This document shows positions 1 to 5,130 of a DNA stretch of 5,227 nucleotides, in pieces. The DNA is from Bacillota bacterium (GTDB taxonomy: Bacteria > Eremiobacterota > SpSt-956 > JAKJGF01). Under the pieces are notes generated by a model, which saw nothing but the letters and a program-made list of their open reading frames with translations, searched no databases and was not told the origin of the DNA. The stretch's first letter is position 1. Every line of letters starts with the position of its first letter. The translations under genes and the position numbers were made by a program. The DNA is taken from contig JAKPQU010000239.1 of the NCBI GenBank assembly GCA_029555925.1, positions 1 through 5,227 of the forward strand, in the 5' to 3' direction.

Positions 1-473
1 TTATAGAAAATGATGGTAAAGACGAACAGGCATCATTCAGTGAAGAAAAAAATTCCTTTCTTATAGAACAGGCTATAAAAAATAAAATCCTCGTTAAGGA
101 AAAAAGAGGCAAAGAAGAAATATACAGTTTCACCAATCATATTATGAAAGAAATCTTTTATAATTCTATACCGAAGGAAAAAAGACAGGAACTTCATCTG
201 AATATAGCACACAAGCTAGAACTTACATATGAGGAATGGGAAATACCTGATTTAGTAGAACTTTCCTATCATTTCTTCAAAGGTAAAGATTATTCTCTTT
301 CAAACTTTTATTTAATACAGGCCGGTGATAAAGTAAAAAGCCTGGGACTTTATGATGGTGCTCACAGGATTTATTCCAATGCCCTCCAGCTCAGTGAAAG
401 ATTTGAAATGGAAGAAGATTTAGATGTTCTGAGAAGAAAGTTAAAGGAGATAAGTAATTATGAAATGTCCTAA
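1..473 (+). CDS. C-terminal end of a signalling ATPase with TPR-like helical repeats (partial, 5' end outside window)
   Basis: The frame is open from nt 3 to the TAA at 471-473, giving 156 visible residues, so the gene begins upstream of the window. The internal ATG at 144 lies inside a conserved stretch and is not a start. The pattern YSFTNHIMKEIFYNSIP, then KRQELHLNIAHKLE, then a helix ending in LSYHFFKGKDY and a repeat with LIQAGDKVKSLGLYDGAHRIYSNALQL is typical of the region after the AAA/NB-ARC-like ATPase module in MalT/LuxR-type regulators, adenylate cyclases and PknK-type Ser/Thr kinases. There, a winged-helix-like segment (F.H...re..Y..i....R..lH..ia) is followed by TPR helices. The family role is ligand- or partner-dependent signalling in the cytoplasm. 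The N-terminal effector (kinase, cyclase or DNA-binding domain) cannot be seen, so the output is unknown. The end overlaps the next start by 14 nt, indicating an operon. Confidence 0.75.
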   Translation, partial: IENDGKDEQASFSEEKNSFLIEQAIKNKILVKEKRGKEEIYSFTNHIMKEIFYNSIPKEKRQELHLNIAHKLELTYEEWEIPDLVELSYHFFKGKDYSLSNFYLIQAGDKVKSLGLYDGAHRIYSNALQLSERFEMEEDLDVLRRKLKEISNYEMS

Positions 474-1422
474 ATGTGATTCTCTTATGACACTATTCGG
501 AAGCAAAATTTTTGACGGTGCCATGATATGTAACGAATGTTACGAAAAATTATCGGCCAAACAGCAGGAGGGGCCTTCCGCACCTTCTATATCTTACAGC
601 AGTGTTTCCGCCCAGCCTCAGACGAGGCAGAGGGCTACAACGGCCATGGGAATAGGAAGAAGAGAGCCGGAAGAAGTACATGAAATGGCACAGCCGGTTC
701 AAAATGAACCGATGCAGCAGGTTGCAGGGAAAATAGGTGCAACACCAGGGACTGCAAGAAAAAAAGCAAAAGGTGAAGAACTTACTCCTCTTACACCGGG
801 CAAAATAGGAGGGCTTATAAAAGCCCAGAAAATGAGGGAACAACAGGAATTACCTGTCTCAAAAGCTCAAACGCAGGAATTTACTCCTCTGAGCCCCGAT
901 CAATTTATAGGATTATTCAAAGGCCCTAAAAGAGAAGAATTCATAGAACCGGAAGAAAGAGAAGAAGATTTTACCACTGCGATACCGGATAAATTTCCGT
1001 CTTACGGTCCCCCTTCCGCCGGGAAAGTAAGAGATCAAAAAGCTACTATAGAAGGCAATCTTGCCGAAGCTGTAGGTAAATTTGTAAGTCCTCCGAGAGG
1101 TAAAATGCCTGCAATGCCTGCAATGCCTCCGGAAGCACAGGAAGATTATATGCTGCCACAATCGCAGCAGAAAAGAAAATTTCCTCATATTAATATTCTC
1201 ACGCCAAGACCTCTCACACCGGCAAGGCCACAGGAACAGGTTTATCAGCAGCCACAGCCGCAGGAAGATGAAGAACTTTATCAGGCTATAAATGTATTAT
1301 TTCAGCAACAGGAAGCTCTCGGTAATTCCATAGGGGAATTACAACAGAAAATGGATTATCAAACACAGATACTGGAAGAAATTTATAGAGCACTGGAGCA
1401 GTATTTCAGCGGAGAATATTAA
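460..1422 (+). CDS. Zinc-ribbon protein with TPLxP repeats and C-terminal coiled coil (unknown function)
   Basis: This is a 320-residue protein of no family I recognise. Residues 3-27 hold two CxxC pairs (C3, C6, C24, C27), a compact zinc ribbon. Residues 35-265 are proline-, glutamine- and charge-rich and probably disordered. Within them a motif recurs: ELTPLTPGKIGGLIK at 107-121, EFTPLSPDQFIGLFK at 140-154 and a weaker copy from 170 (DFTTAIPDKF), spaced 33 and 30 residues; a related TPRPLTP lies near 248. Residues 270-316 are a predicted amphipathic coiled coil rich in Q, E and L. The start is ATG 460 with an AAGGAGA ribosome site at 444-450, 9 nt upstream, and overlaps the end of the ATPase gene, so the two are translationally coupled. 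The TP/SP motifs could be kinase targets or docking motifs, and the coiled coil suggests oligomerisation. An adaptor or scaffold partner of the upstream protein is inference. Confidence 0.8.
   Translation: MKCPKCDSLMTLFGSKIFDGAMICNECYEKLSAKQQEGPSAPSISYSSVSAQPQTRQRATTAMGIGRREPEEVHEMAQPVQNEPMQQVAGKIGATPGTARKKAKGEELTPLTPGKIGGLIKAQKMREQQELPVSKAQTQEFTPLSPDQFIGLFKGPKREEFIEPEEREEDFTTAIPDKFPSYGPPSAGKVRDQKATIEGNLAEAVGKFVSPPRGKMPAMPAMPPEAQEDYMLPQSQQKRKFPHINILTPRPLTPARPQEQVYQQPQPQEDEELYQAINVLFQQQEALGNSIGELQQKMDYQTQILEEIYRALEQYFSGEY
1105..1128 (+). repeat. In-frame 9-bp tandem repeat inside the zinc-ribbon gene
   Basis: The hexamer ATGCCT occurs three times separated by GCA (1105, 1114, 1123), a 9-nt unit encoding Met-Pro-Ala in tandem (residues 216-223, MPAMPAMP). 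It lies in the low-complexity linker, so copy number changes would alter linker length without shifting the frame. Confidence 0.7.
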
Positions 1423-1423
1423 T

Positions 1424-1458
1424 GAGTGATCAGTGAGCAATTAACAGTGAACAGTCGG
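1424..1458 (+). repeat. Heptamer array, left (GTGA-type) arm
   Basis: Starting one base after the zinc-ribbon stop codon, five successive 7-nt units can be read with CAGTGAA-like sequence: GAGTGAT, CAGTGAG, a diverged CAATTAA, CAGTGAA and CAGTCGG. The GTGA core keeps its position in three of five units. Together with the 1515-1549 block it resembles the other inverted heptamer arrays of the window, although it is the most degenerate. Confidence 0.55.
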
Positions 1459-1514
1459 AACTTAATGCCATTCAGGCAAGTTGTCTAAAGGTTTAACAAC
1501 TACAATTATCCTTA

Positions 1515-1549
1515 AACTATCAACTCTCAACCCTTAACTCTCAACCATA
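1515..1549 (+). repeat. Heptamer array, right (TCAA-type) arm
   Basis: The block has a clear 7-nt period: AACTATC, AACTCTC, AACCCTT, AACTCTC, AACCATA. Read as NNTCAAC units (from 1518), it is the opposite orientation to the GTGA-type units at 1424-1458, with a spacer of about 56 nt between the two arms. It lies well upstream of the protease gene and overlaps no coding region. Confidence 0.6.
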
Positions 1550-1573
1550 TAAAAAATCTTCTCCGTTAAAAAG

Positions 1574-1602
1574 TTAACAAAAAATTAACAACTCAATATA
1601 CA
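1574..1602 (+). promoter_or_regulatory. Candidate sigma-70-type promoter for the protease gene
   Basis: TTAACA at 1574-1579 is one mismatch from TTGACA and is followed, after 17 nt, by TATACA at 1597-1602 (four of six matches to TATAAT). A second TTAACA starts 11 nt later at 1585, about one helical turn away. The region is very AT-rich, so alternative -10 boxes such as TATATT at 1622-1627 are possible. It would drive the protease gene 70 nt downstream. Confidence 0.35.
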
Positions 1603-1653
1603 CCTTCCTCAATAAATATGGTATATTAACATCAGATGATTATATATATTCAC

Positions 1654-1664
1654 AGGAAAGGGTG
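1654..1664 (+). promoter_or_regulatory. Ribosome binding site fixing the protease start at ATG 1671
   Basis: The purine-rich stretch AGGAAAGGGTG ends 6 nt before ATG 1671, good spacing for the GGGTG part. The in-frame GTG at 1662 lies inside this stretch and would sit too close to the AGGAAAG core, so ATG 1671 is preferred. Confidence 0.6.
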
Positions 1665-1670
1665 TATAAT

Positions 1671-3251
1671 ATGAAAATTAATTCTTCCAATATACCGAAA
1701 TTACCGGAAATACCACCAAGAATTATAAAAGAACAGCCATCTGAAGTAAAAGACAGTGTAAAGCTGGAATCTTCTTCCTCTGATTCAAGTTATCTTATTA
1801 TTCCGAGACCAAGTCTGATGAAAAGTGCCAGTATAGAAGAGAACATGGAACTTACACAGAGAGATCTAGAAACAAGAGAAGTAAAAGTAGAAGAACAGTT
1901 ACCTCTTTTAAGCGGTTATACGGCAAAACTCAATGAAAATCAGAAAAAAGATCTGGAGAAGGCAGGTTATATCGTATATGAAGATAAGGTAGAAAGATGG
2001 CTTCCAGAACCTGATATGAAAGAAGTAATGGAAGATGAGAAAGAACAGCCCTTGCTTGATAATGCTATGGCTACGATAGCAAAAGAACCTGGAGGCCTGA
2101 CAGACGCAAAGGATGAAATATTTAAAAAATATACAGGTAAAGGTGTCGGCATAGCCATTATAGATACAGGTGTATATCCTCATCCTGATCTTATAACACC
2201 CAATAATAGAATAAAAGGGTGGGTAGATTTTGTTAATAACAGAAGCGTTCCCTATGATGACGGAGGTCATGGCACTCATGTAGCAGGAGATGCAGCAGGA
2301 AATGGTGCCTTATCGGATGGTAAATTCAGATCCTTTGCACCTGACGCACATATCATAGGCATAAAGGTTCTTGGCCTTGACGGAGGGAAAACGTCTGATG
2401 TAATAAAAGGTATCAACTGGGCTGTCGAAAACAAAGATAAATATAACATAAAAGTAATAAATATGTCTTTAGGGCATAAAGCTCAAAAATATTCAGAAGA
2501 TCCTACTGATATAGCAGCAGAAGCTGCTGTAAAAGCGGGAATAACAGTCCTTGTGGCAGCAGGTAACTCTGGTCCCGAGCCAGGAACTGTTAGTGCTCCC
2601 GGAGACGATCCCTTTGTTATTACAATAGGAGCTATAGATGATAAAAACACTCCCGATAGATCGGATGATTCAATCACACAATTTTCAAGTGTAGGGCCAA
2701 CGCCTGATGGTCTGGTAAAGCCAGATCTTATGGCTCCCGGAGAAAACATAGTCGCTCCACTTGCTCCCGGGTCAAAAGCAGAAGGGGACGGAAAAGCTAT
2801 GGCTGAAAGACTTTCTACTCTTAAATGGTTAAAAACCTTCCCCGATGATCAATTAATGAATGTACCTGATGAGATGTTAAAAAAGGTCTATGGATTTAAA
2901 GATGAAACTATAAAAGAATTCAAGAAATCTCCTGAAGCAGCAAGAAAGATAATAGACAAACGTATGATTGCACTGTCCCGTATGCCTCTTGTCATGGGGA
3001 CAGCCTATATGGGTATGCCTGGAACATCTATGGCAACTCCCATAGTTTCCGGAGTTGTAGCTGCTATGTATGAAGCAAATCCTGATCTTACTCCCTATCA
3101 GATAAAAAATATACTCATGTCAACGGCAGATAAAATGCCTGGTCTTACAGATAACCAGCAGGGAGCAGGTTATCTTGATGCAAAAGAAGCTCTCCATAAA
3201 GCTGAAGATATGAAAAAAGCTGCAGAAGAGAAAAAAATATTCGAAGGATGA
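1671..3251 (+). CDS. Subtilisin-family (S8) serine protease with propeptide-like N-terminus and an insertion before the catalytic Ser
   Basis: A 526-residue subtilase. Catalytic residues, numbered from ATG 1671, are D165 (AIIDTGVYPHPDL), H200 (GGHGTHVAGD), oxyanion N299 (VAAGNSGPE) and S453 (PGTSMATPIVSG), so the enzyme should be active. Residues 80-112 (LSGYTAKLNENQKKDLEKAG, then YIVYEDKVERWLP) resemble the end of an inhibitor I9 propeptide. The preceding 75 residues are acidic, serine- and proline-rich, with no hydrophobic signal peptide, so it may act inside the cell or leave by another route. Between the conserved APG (355-357) and GTSMATP lie about 94 residues, where subtilisin BPN' has about 19; the extra stretch (roughly 365-443) is charged and helix-forming. 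The C-terminus ends in a Lys/Glu-rich helix. It appears to have its own promoter, and a repeat hairpin follows the stop. The family hydrolyses peptide bonds; the substrate is unknown. Confidence 0.93.
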   Translation: MKINSSNIPKLPEIPPRIIKEQPSEVKDSVKLESSSSDSSYLIIPRPSLMKSASIEENMELTQRDLETREVKVEEQLPLLSGYTAKLNENQKKDLEKAGYIVYEDKVERWLPEPDMKEVMEDEKEQPLLDNAMATIAKEPGGLTDAKDEIFKKYTGKGVGIAIIDTGVYPHPDLITPNNRIKGWVDFVNNRSVPYDDGGHGTHVAGDAAGNGALSDGKFRSFAPDAHIIGIKVLGLDGGKTSDVIKGINWAVENKDKYNIKVINMSLGHKAQKYSEDPTDIAAEAAVKAGITVLVAAGNSGPEPGTVSAPGDDPFVITIGAIDDKNTPDRSDDSITQFSSVGPTPDGLVKPDLMAPGENIVAPLAPGSKAEGDGKAMAERLSTLKWLKTFPDDQLMNVPDEMLKKVYGFKDETIKEFKKSPEAARKIIDKRMIALSRMPLVMGTAYMGMPGTSMATPIVSGVVAAMYEANPDLTPYQIKNILMSTADKMPGLTDNQQGAGYLDAKEALHKAEDMKKAAEEKKIFEG

Positions 3252-3254
3252 TTC

Positions 3255-3307
3255 GGTGAGGCGTGAGGCGTGAGGCGTGAGGCGTAAAAAAATACGTCTC
3301 ACGTTTC
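3255..3307 (+). repeat. Inverted heptamer array after the protease gene
   Basis: Beginning 3 nt after the protease stop, GGTGAGG is followed by three perfect CGTGAGG units (3262-3282) and a diverged CGTAAAA. After a short A-run, two units in the opposite orientation follow: ACGTCTC (3294-3300) and ACGTTTC (3301-3307). The last left units pair with the right units. The sequence is far more GC-rich than the flanking DNA. Confidence 0.85.
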
Positions 3308-3313
3308 ATTTTT
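3276..3313 (+). terminator. Hairpin with interrupted T-tract, probable intrinsic terminator
   Basis: CGTGAGGCGTA (3276-3286) pairs with TACGTCTCACG (3293-3303) over 11 bp with one G-U wobble and a six-A loop, followed by TTTCATTTTT (3304-3313). This suits Rho-independent termination of the protease transcript, though the T-tract is broken by CA. The stem is built from the heptamer units themselves. Confidence 0.5.
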
Positions 3314-3329
3314 AAAAGGAGATATTTCA

Positions 3330-3818
3330 ATGAAATTTTTAAATTTATGCTTATTACTATTTATACTTATAATTATTGGTTCCGGATGTATATTTCAAAA
3401 CAGAGGAGGAAAACTTCCCGATGATGTTATAAATGCCCAGAAAGAAGATATTAAAAACATGGGAGAAATAAATATGACAGGGAAAAACGGCGAAAATATA
3501 TCTTTTAACAATGGAGAGATACCGAAAAATTTTCCTTCAGATGTGCCCATATATCCGAAATCTAAAGTTCTTGTAAGTATAAATTACAGTGATAAACATG
3601 TAAATACCCTGTCTCTGGAAACAGGTGATAAAATAAGCCAGATAGAAAAATTTTATAAAAAAGAACTTGCCTCAAAAGGCTGGAAGATAGAAAAGGTATT
3701 TTCTACGGATAAAAGTGTTATGTTTACAGGCAGTAAAGCAAATAGAACTGCCGGTATTGCAGTAACTGTAGGAGAAAAATCCAGAAATACCATTACCATA
3801 TCTATTACAGAAATGTAA
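3330..3818 (+). CDS. Small lipoprotein of unknown function
   Basis: This is a 162-residue protein. Residues 3-19 are strongly hydrophobic and end in GSGC, a lipobox with lipidated Cys20, although Gly at -3 is less usual than Leu; a membrane-anchored lipoprotein facing outwards is expected. After a short linker, residues 46-80 (MTGKNGENISFNNGEIPKNF, then PSDVPIYPKSKV) and 92-162 form a small domain. It has the DVPIYP turn, a TGDKISQIEKFYKKELASKGW helix and alternating beta-strands ending TITISITEM. I have seen this arrangement (PxDVPIYPxSK...FYxxxLxxxGW) in uncharacterised bacterial lipoproteins but can assign no function. The start ATG 3330 has AGGAGA at 3317-3322, 7 nt upstream. The gene follows the protease hairpin by 16 nt, so it depends on read-through or on a promoter hidden in the repeat region; none is obvious. 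Confidence 0.85.
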   Translation: MKFLNLCLLLFILIIIGSGCIFQNRGGKLPDDVINAQKEDIKNMGEINMTGKNGENISFNNGEIPKNFPSDVPIYPKSKVLVSINYSDKHVNTLSLETGDKISQIEKFYKKELASKGWKIEKVFSTDKSVMFTGSKANRTAGIAVTVGEKSRNTITISITEM

Positions 3819-3860
3819 TATATTACTGATATTAAATGCTTATGCTCAGGTCAATAATAT

Positions 3861-3936
3861 CGTAACGTGTGACAAATGGTTCGTGATGTGTAATACGTAA
3901 GGAGTAATGTGTGTTTTCACTGCAAACTATTCACTA
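3861..3936 (+). repeat. Inverted heptamer array upstream of the ferredoxin gene
   Basis: From 3861, eight 7-nt steps (CGTAACG, TGTGACA, a diverged unit, CGTGATG, TGTAATA, CGTAAGG, AGTAATG, TGTGTTT) keep GT at positions 2-3 in all but one. At 3916 the orientation flips: TTCACTG, CAAACTA, TTCACTA, with no spacer. The right arm ends 2 nt before the GGGGGAGG ribosome site of the next gene. Confidence 0.65.
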
Positions 3937-3938
3937 CA

Positions 3939-3946
3939 GGGGGAGG
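3939..3946 (+). promoter_or_regulatory. Strong ribosome binding site fixing the ferredoxin start at ATG 3952
   Basis: GGGGGAGG ends 5 nt before ATG 3952. The in-frame ATG at 3907 lies within the heptamer array and has no comparable site, and ATG 3964 is 17 nt away, so 3952 is chosen. Confidence 0.75.
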
Positions 3947-3951
3947 ATTTT

Positions 3952-4365
3952 ATGAGAAAAAAAATGAGAGTAGTAAACCGTGATCAATGTATAGGATGTT
4001 TCAGTTGCATGTATGCCTGTTCCAGGGCTTTTCACAATGAAGTCACAACAGATAAAAGTGCCATGAGGGTAAGAGCCTATGCAGGGACTGAAGGCTCTTT
4101 CTCCATAAGAATGTGTACAGGCTGTCCAGAACCTGATTGTATGATAGCCTGTCCGGCAAACGCTCTGGAATTACTGCCGGGTGGAGGAGTAAAGCTTATA
4201 GAAGAAAATTGTATAAGATGCAGTAAATGCGTAAGAGCCTGTACCCTCCATGCCATGCAATGGGATATGGAAAATAAAAAACCTCTTCCATGTATTCACT
4301 GCGGCATATGTGCAAAGTTCTGTCCCAATGATGTTATAGCACTGATAGAACTTGATCCTGTCTGA
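3952..4365 (+). CDS. Four-[4Fe-4S] ferredoxin-like electron-transfer protein (DmsB/HycB/AOR-associated type)
   Basis: This is a 137-residue soluble protein with exactly sixteen cysteines in four groups: C13-C16-C19-C23 (CIGCFSCMYAC), C55-C58-C63-C67 (CTGCPEPDCMIAC), C87-C90-C93-C97 (CIRCSKCVRAC) and C114-C117-C120-C124 (CIHCGICAKFC). That is enough for four [4Fe-4S] clusters and no more. The CxxCxxCxxxC groups with a wider CxxC-x4-CxxxC second group match the electron-wire subunits of molybdopterin and tungstopterin oxidoreductases (DmsB, NrfC, HycB, and the small ferredoxin subunits next to aldehyde:ferredoxin oxidoreductases). It is shorter than DmsB (about 200 residues), closest in size to the AOR-associated form. 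It has no Tat signal or membrane segment, so it is cytoplasmic. No catalytic partner lies in the window. The downstream gene is convergent, so it is the last gene of its transcript. The specific partner is inferred only from size and motif layout. Confidence 0.88.
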   Translation: MRKKMRVVNRDQCIGCFSCMYACSRAFHNEVTTDKSAMRVRAYAGTEGSFSIRMCTGCPEPDCMIACPANALELLPGGGVKLIEENCIRCSKCVRACTLHAMQWDMENKKPLPCIHCGICAKFCPNDVIALIELDPV

Positions 4366-4369
4366 AGAA

Positions 4370-4948
4370 TTATTTAATAAAAACCTTTGTGCCAGCATCG
4401 ACAAGCTTATAGAGTTCTCTTGCATCATCAGGATACATTCTGATACAACCGGCAGAAGAATATTCTCCTATTCCTCCGAGAAGGGTGGCATGTATTTCTA
4501 TACATCCTCCTGTATATCCTTTACGTTTGTCGGAATCATTCGGGTAATTCAAACACATAACAACAGCCCTCTCTCCGCCATAACCATCTGTCCAGAGTGA
4601 CTCATCAGGATAACCTTTATCAGGATCTGTTGTAAATATATTATCAGGCCCGCAAAAAGCTTTACCATTCTGAATAAGGTAACCTCCATCTTTTTTGGCG
4701 AATCTTGAAGCTTTCCAGATTATTTCATATTCTCCCACAGGAGTCTTTTTGTCACCTTCTCTGGTTTTCCCCATACCATTCAAACCCAGTCCTACAGGAT
4801 AACACTTCAAAAGCTTTCCGTTTGCATCAAAAAGCTTCAGGTAAAATTTATCGCTGTAAACAACTATATAATTATTACGGCCACTTACAGCTATGGATAA
4901 AAACATGGAAAAAATAAAAAAAACAAGCAATACTGATATTTTATTCAT
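4370..4948 (-). CDS. L,D-transpeptidase (YkuD/ErfK family), exported
   Basis: The preferred product is 192 residues. Residues 4-21 are a hydrophobic signal sequence, with likely cleavage after AVS (20-22) or nearby. The YkuD-type domain fills the remainder: YIVVYSDKFYLKLFDANGKL (27-46), GDKKTPVGEYEI (65-76), then IHATLLGGIGEYSSAGCIRM (152-171) with H153, S165, catalytic C168 and R170. The canonical motif has SHGC; here it is SAGC, a variant also seen in ErfK-like enzymes. The family forms 3-3 crosslinks in peptidoglycan or attaches proteins to it, acting outside the inner membrane. ATG 4999 would add 17 residues before the signal sequence, but no ribosome site precedes it. ATG 4948 has AGGAGGTTGAT at 4958-4968 and puts the signal peptide at the N-terminus. 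It is convergent with the ferredoxin gene, 4 nt between stops. Confidence 0.9.
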   Translation of the reverse strand: MNKISVLLVFFIFSMFLSIAVSGRNNYIVVYSDKFYLKLFDANGKLLKCYPVGLGLNGMGKTREGDKKTPVGEYEIIWKASRFAKKDGGYLIQNGKAFCGPDNIFTTDPDKGYPDESLWTDGYGGERAVVMCLNYPNDSDKRKGYTGGCIEIHATLLGGIGEYSSAGCIRMYPDDARELYKLVDAGTKVFIK

Positions 4949-4957
4949 TAATATAGA

Positions 4958-4968
4958 ATCAACCTCCT
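4958..4968 (-). promoter_or_regulatory. Ribosome binding site deciding the transpeptidase start
   Basis: On the minus strand AGGAGGTTGAT is nearly a full anti-Shine-Dalgarno match with one extra T, and ends 9 nt before ATG 4948; the AGGAGGT core is 13 nt away, slightly long. No similar sequence precedes the upstream ATG at 4999. Confidence 0.6.
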
Positions 4969-5021
4969 CTATATCGGTAAAATAGTTAGTGTATTTCATA
5001 ACTTATTAGAATTTAAGTCGT

Positions 5022-5085
5022 CGTGACGCGTGACGCGTGACGGGTTTAATCCCTGCGCATCACGCATTACGCTTTACGCATTACG
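5022..5085 (+). repeat. Inverted heptamer array upstream of the transpeptidase gene
   Basis: Three perfect CGTGACG units (5022-5042) are followed by a 15-nt spacer and four opposite-orientation units at 5058-5085: CATCACG, CATTACG, CTTTACG, CATTACG. The reverse complements (CGTGATG, CGTAATG, CGTAAAG) match units of the array at 3861-3902. The spacer is flanked by GGG (5042-5044) and CCC (5051-5053), which could close a small inner stem. It lies between two divergent starts, the transpeptidase and the interrupted ORF at 5098. Confidence 0.85.
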
Positions 5086-5097
5086 AGGTCATTATTT

Positions 5098-5130
5098 ATG
5101 GATAGTTATGAAACTAACTACTATTATAGC
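5098..5130 (+). pseudogene. Possible 5' end of a gene interrupted by the mobile element
   Basis: ATG 5098 has GAGGT at 5085-5089, 8 nt upstream, and encodes MDSYETNYYYS before the element end at 5131; reading on into the element gives eight more codons and a TAA at 5155-5157. The tyrosine-rich start is too short to assign. The original gene presumably continues beyond the element's other end, outside this window. It could also be a chance ATG. Confidence 0.35.

Noticed and set aside
144..473. ATG 144 as a gene start for the ATPase/TPR protein
   Set aside because: The frame is open and conserved upstream to the window edge (YSFTNHIM precedes it), and no ribosome site is present; it is an internal methionine.
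550..1188. Minus-strand open frames opposite the zinc-ribbon gene
   Set aside because: Phe-, Cys- and Arg-rich translations typical of antisense shadows of a Glu/Lys/Gln-rich gene, without ribosome sites.
1908..2749. Minus-strand open frames opposite the protease gene
   Set aside because: The protease frame has intact catalytic motifs; the opposite frames have no recognisable motif.
3820..3860. Imperfect ATATTACTGAT/GTCAATAATAT hairpin after the lipoprotein gene as a terminator
   Set aside because: AT-rich stem with a mismatch and a wobble, long loop and no T-tract after it.
3907..3951. Fifteen-residue N-terminal extension of the ferredoxin from ATG 3907
   Set aside because: It is encoded by the heptamer array and lacks a ribosome site; ATG 3952 has GGGGGAGG at proper distance.
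4949..4999. Longer transpeptidase start at ATG 4999
   Set aside because: It would put 17 polar residues before the signal peptide, has no ribosome site, and translates the ribosome site of the inner start.
3255..5085. CRISPR array
   Set aside because: The repeats are 7 nt, contiguous and without unique spacers of constant length.
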